A stretch of DNA of 64,000 bases from Bacteroidota bacterium (GTDB taxonomy: Bacteria > Bacteroidota > Bacteroidia > AKYH767-A > OLB10). The first letter of the stretch is position 1. Every line of letters starts with the position of its first letter. The notes beneath the pieces are model-generated. The model saw only the letters and a program-made list of their open reading frames with translations, ran no database searches and was not told the origin of the DNA. Below are positions 63,311-64,000 of this stretch, one piece after another. A program made the translations under genes and the position numbers. The stretch covers positions 1-64,000 of the forward strand of contig JADKJB010000004.1 in NCBI GenBank assembly GCA_016722525.1, read 5' to 3'.

Positions 63311-64000
63311 TTTTTTAATTGCTTCATCATAAGCTGCCTTTTCCATTTCTTTGATCAGGCTCAATTTTCTTTTGTTAATCACCAAACCCTAATGTCGTCT
63401 TTCACAAAACTTAATGGTGAAAGACTTTCTCTGATTTTCATATCTTTTATATTGACCAGATAAAGATTCGTCGAATCTTCCATTTCAATATATCTATTGT
63501 TTCTAAGGAATGATTCCTTATCATAGGTTTTTATTGGAACTTTTTTGAGTAACTCATCAAACAACAACCAGGTTTCATCATCAAGGTGGAAATCACTGGC
63601 AAATTGGTAGCAATATCCTTCCAGTAACAGCCTTTCTTTTGAATTAGTTGATTTATACCATTCCTTGACTTTTTTTATTTTAGGAGCATCCTTTTTTACT
63701 CTAAGGTAAAGAACTTTGATAATATTGTCTTTGAGTTCAAAATTTCTTTGATTTTCCTGATAATACTTTTCAATTTCCTGATCAGAGACAACTGTATCCA
63801 GCTTTTGGCGAATTAACTCAGTCTCATAAATATAAGTAATCAGTGAATTACGATACTCCTCTAGTTTTTGTTCAACATCTTTTTTTTCATCATCCAAATT
63901 TGTTTCAGCCTTGTGAAGTATTGCCTGCTGTCGGATCCAATTTTGAATGAAGCTGTTTGCCAGCAAGGCGCTATCTTCTTTAGTAGTGCCAGGTGAAATC
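63291..64000 (-). CDS. Peptidyl-prolyl isomerase-like lipoprotein, partial
   Basis: Cut by the right edge, which lies upstream of its start. The readable part starts GTTKEDSALLANSFIQNWIR and continues to SPLSFVKDDIRVW with no parvulin motif of the canonical kind visible. A G missing near 63380 and an A missing near 63311 interrupt the end, which after correction reads LIKEMEKAAYDEAIKKNEIE and stops at 63291. Bacteroidota often have such a gene just before a SurA homologue. Function probably folding of envelope proteins, by context only. Confidence 0.75.

Noticed and set aside
1..64000. CRISPR arrays, insertion sequences, integrases and phage genes
   Set aside because: No short regularly spaced repeats, transposase motifs or inverted-repeat element ends were seen. 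The only large repeat is the 2.9-kb tandem unit, which has no mobility gene.

Overview
The window is low-GC DNA from a member of the Bacteroidota, probably of the Chitinophagales/Saprospiria type. Support for this includes type IX secretion (T9SS) sorting domains, a CarboxypepD_reg/TonB receptor followed by a DUF4249 lipoprotein, Bacteroidota-type LptD, a short RpoD behind a TTG-N20-TAnnTTTG promoter, DUF2279 and DUF2027/Smr proteins, and few Shine-Dalgarno sites. No phage, insertion sequence, CRISPR array or rRNA was seen.

Layout. 1-836: almost no open frame, with one remnant of a surface-protein C-terminus. 837-7962: a very long, frame-broken surface protein running from a signal peptide through a right-handed beta-helix region to a T9SS tail. 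8018-14199: a tandem array of two secreted-protein families, A (beta-propeller-like plus T9SS tail) and B (beta-helix C-terminal half plus T9SS tail), in the order A1-B1-A2-B2-A3'. A direct repeat of 2932 bp ends in a truncated A3. 14239-22706 (minus): a DUF1501/DUF1800 pair, cyanophycinase, a DASH-type cryptochrome/photolyase and a B12-dependent ribonucleotide reductase. 22976-32491 (plus): cyanophycin synthetase, small membrane proteins, a YyaL-type thioredoxin-fold protein, an EF-G paralogue, a lipoprotein and a conserved small protein. 32513-36047 (minus): purC and lptD. 36100-42537 (plus): amidase, MCE protein, two Fe-S oxidoreductase subunits, a small conserved protein, TerC and a CDP-alcohol phosphatidyltransferase, then tRNA-Pro(GGG) on minus. 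42948-47274 (plus): TonB receptor, DUF4249 lipoprotein and thioredoxin reductase. 47281-56438 (minus): Smr protein, DUF2279 protein, phosphohexomutase, an unknown exported protein, mltG, a seven-heme cytochrome with TPR repeats, an acetyltransferase and dapF. 56693-60833 (plus): HtrA/DegP protease, rpoD and GAPDH. 60964-64000 (minus): MoxR ATPase and two periplasmic peptidyl-prolyl isomerases, the last cut by the window edge.

How the genes fit together. cphA and cphB together make and degrade the nitrogen reserve cyanophycin. lptD, amidase, mltG, dapF, the MCE protein, degP and the PPIases all serve the cell envelope. The T9SS-tailed proteins are predicted cell-surface products.

Caution: about twenty conserved genes are broken by single-base indels, mostly one base missing in a homopolymer, and both halves align with one family. 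This pattern fits uncorrected long-read error better than gene decay. Such genes are annotated at full length with the break noted. Break density is highest in the first 8 kb, where decay and poor consensus cannot be told apart.
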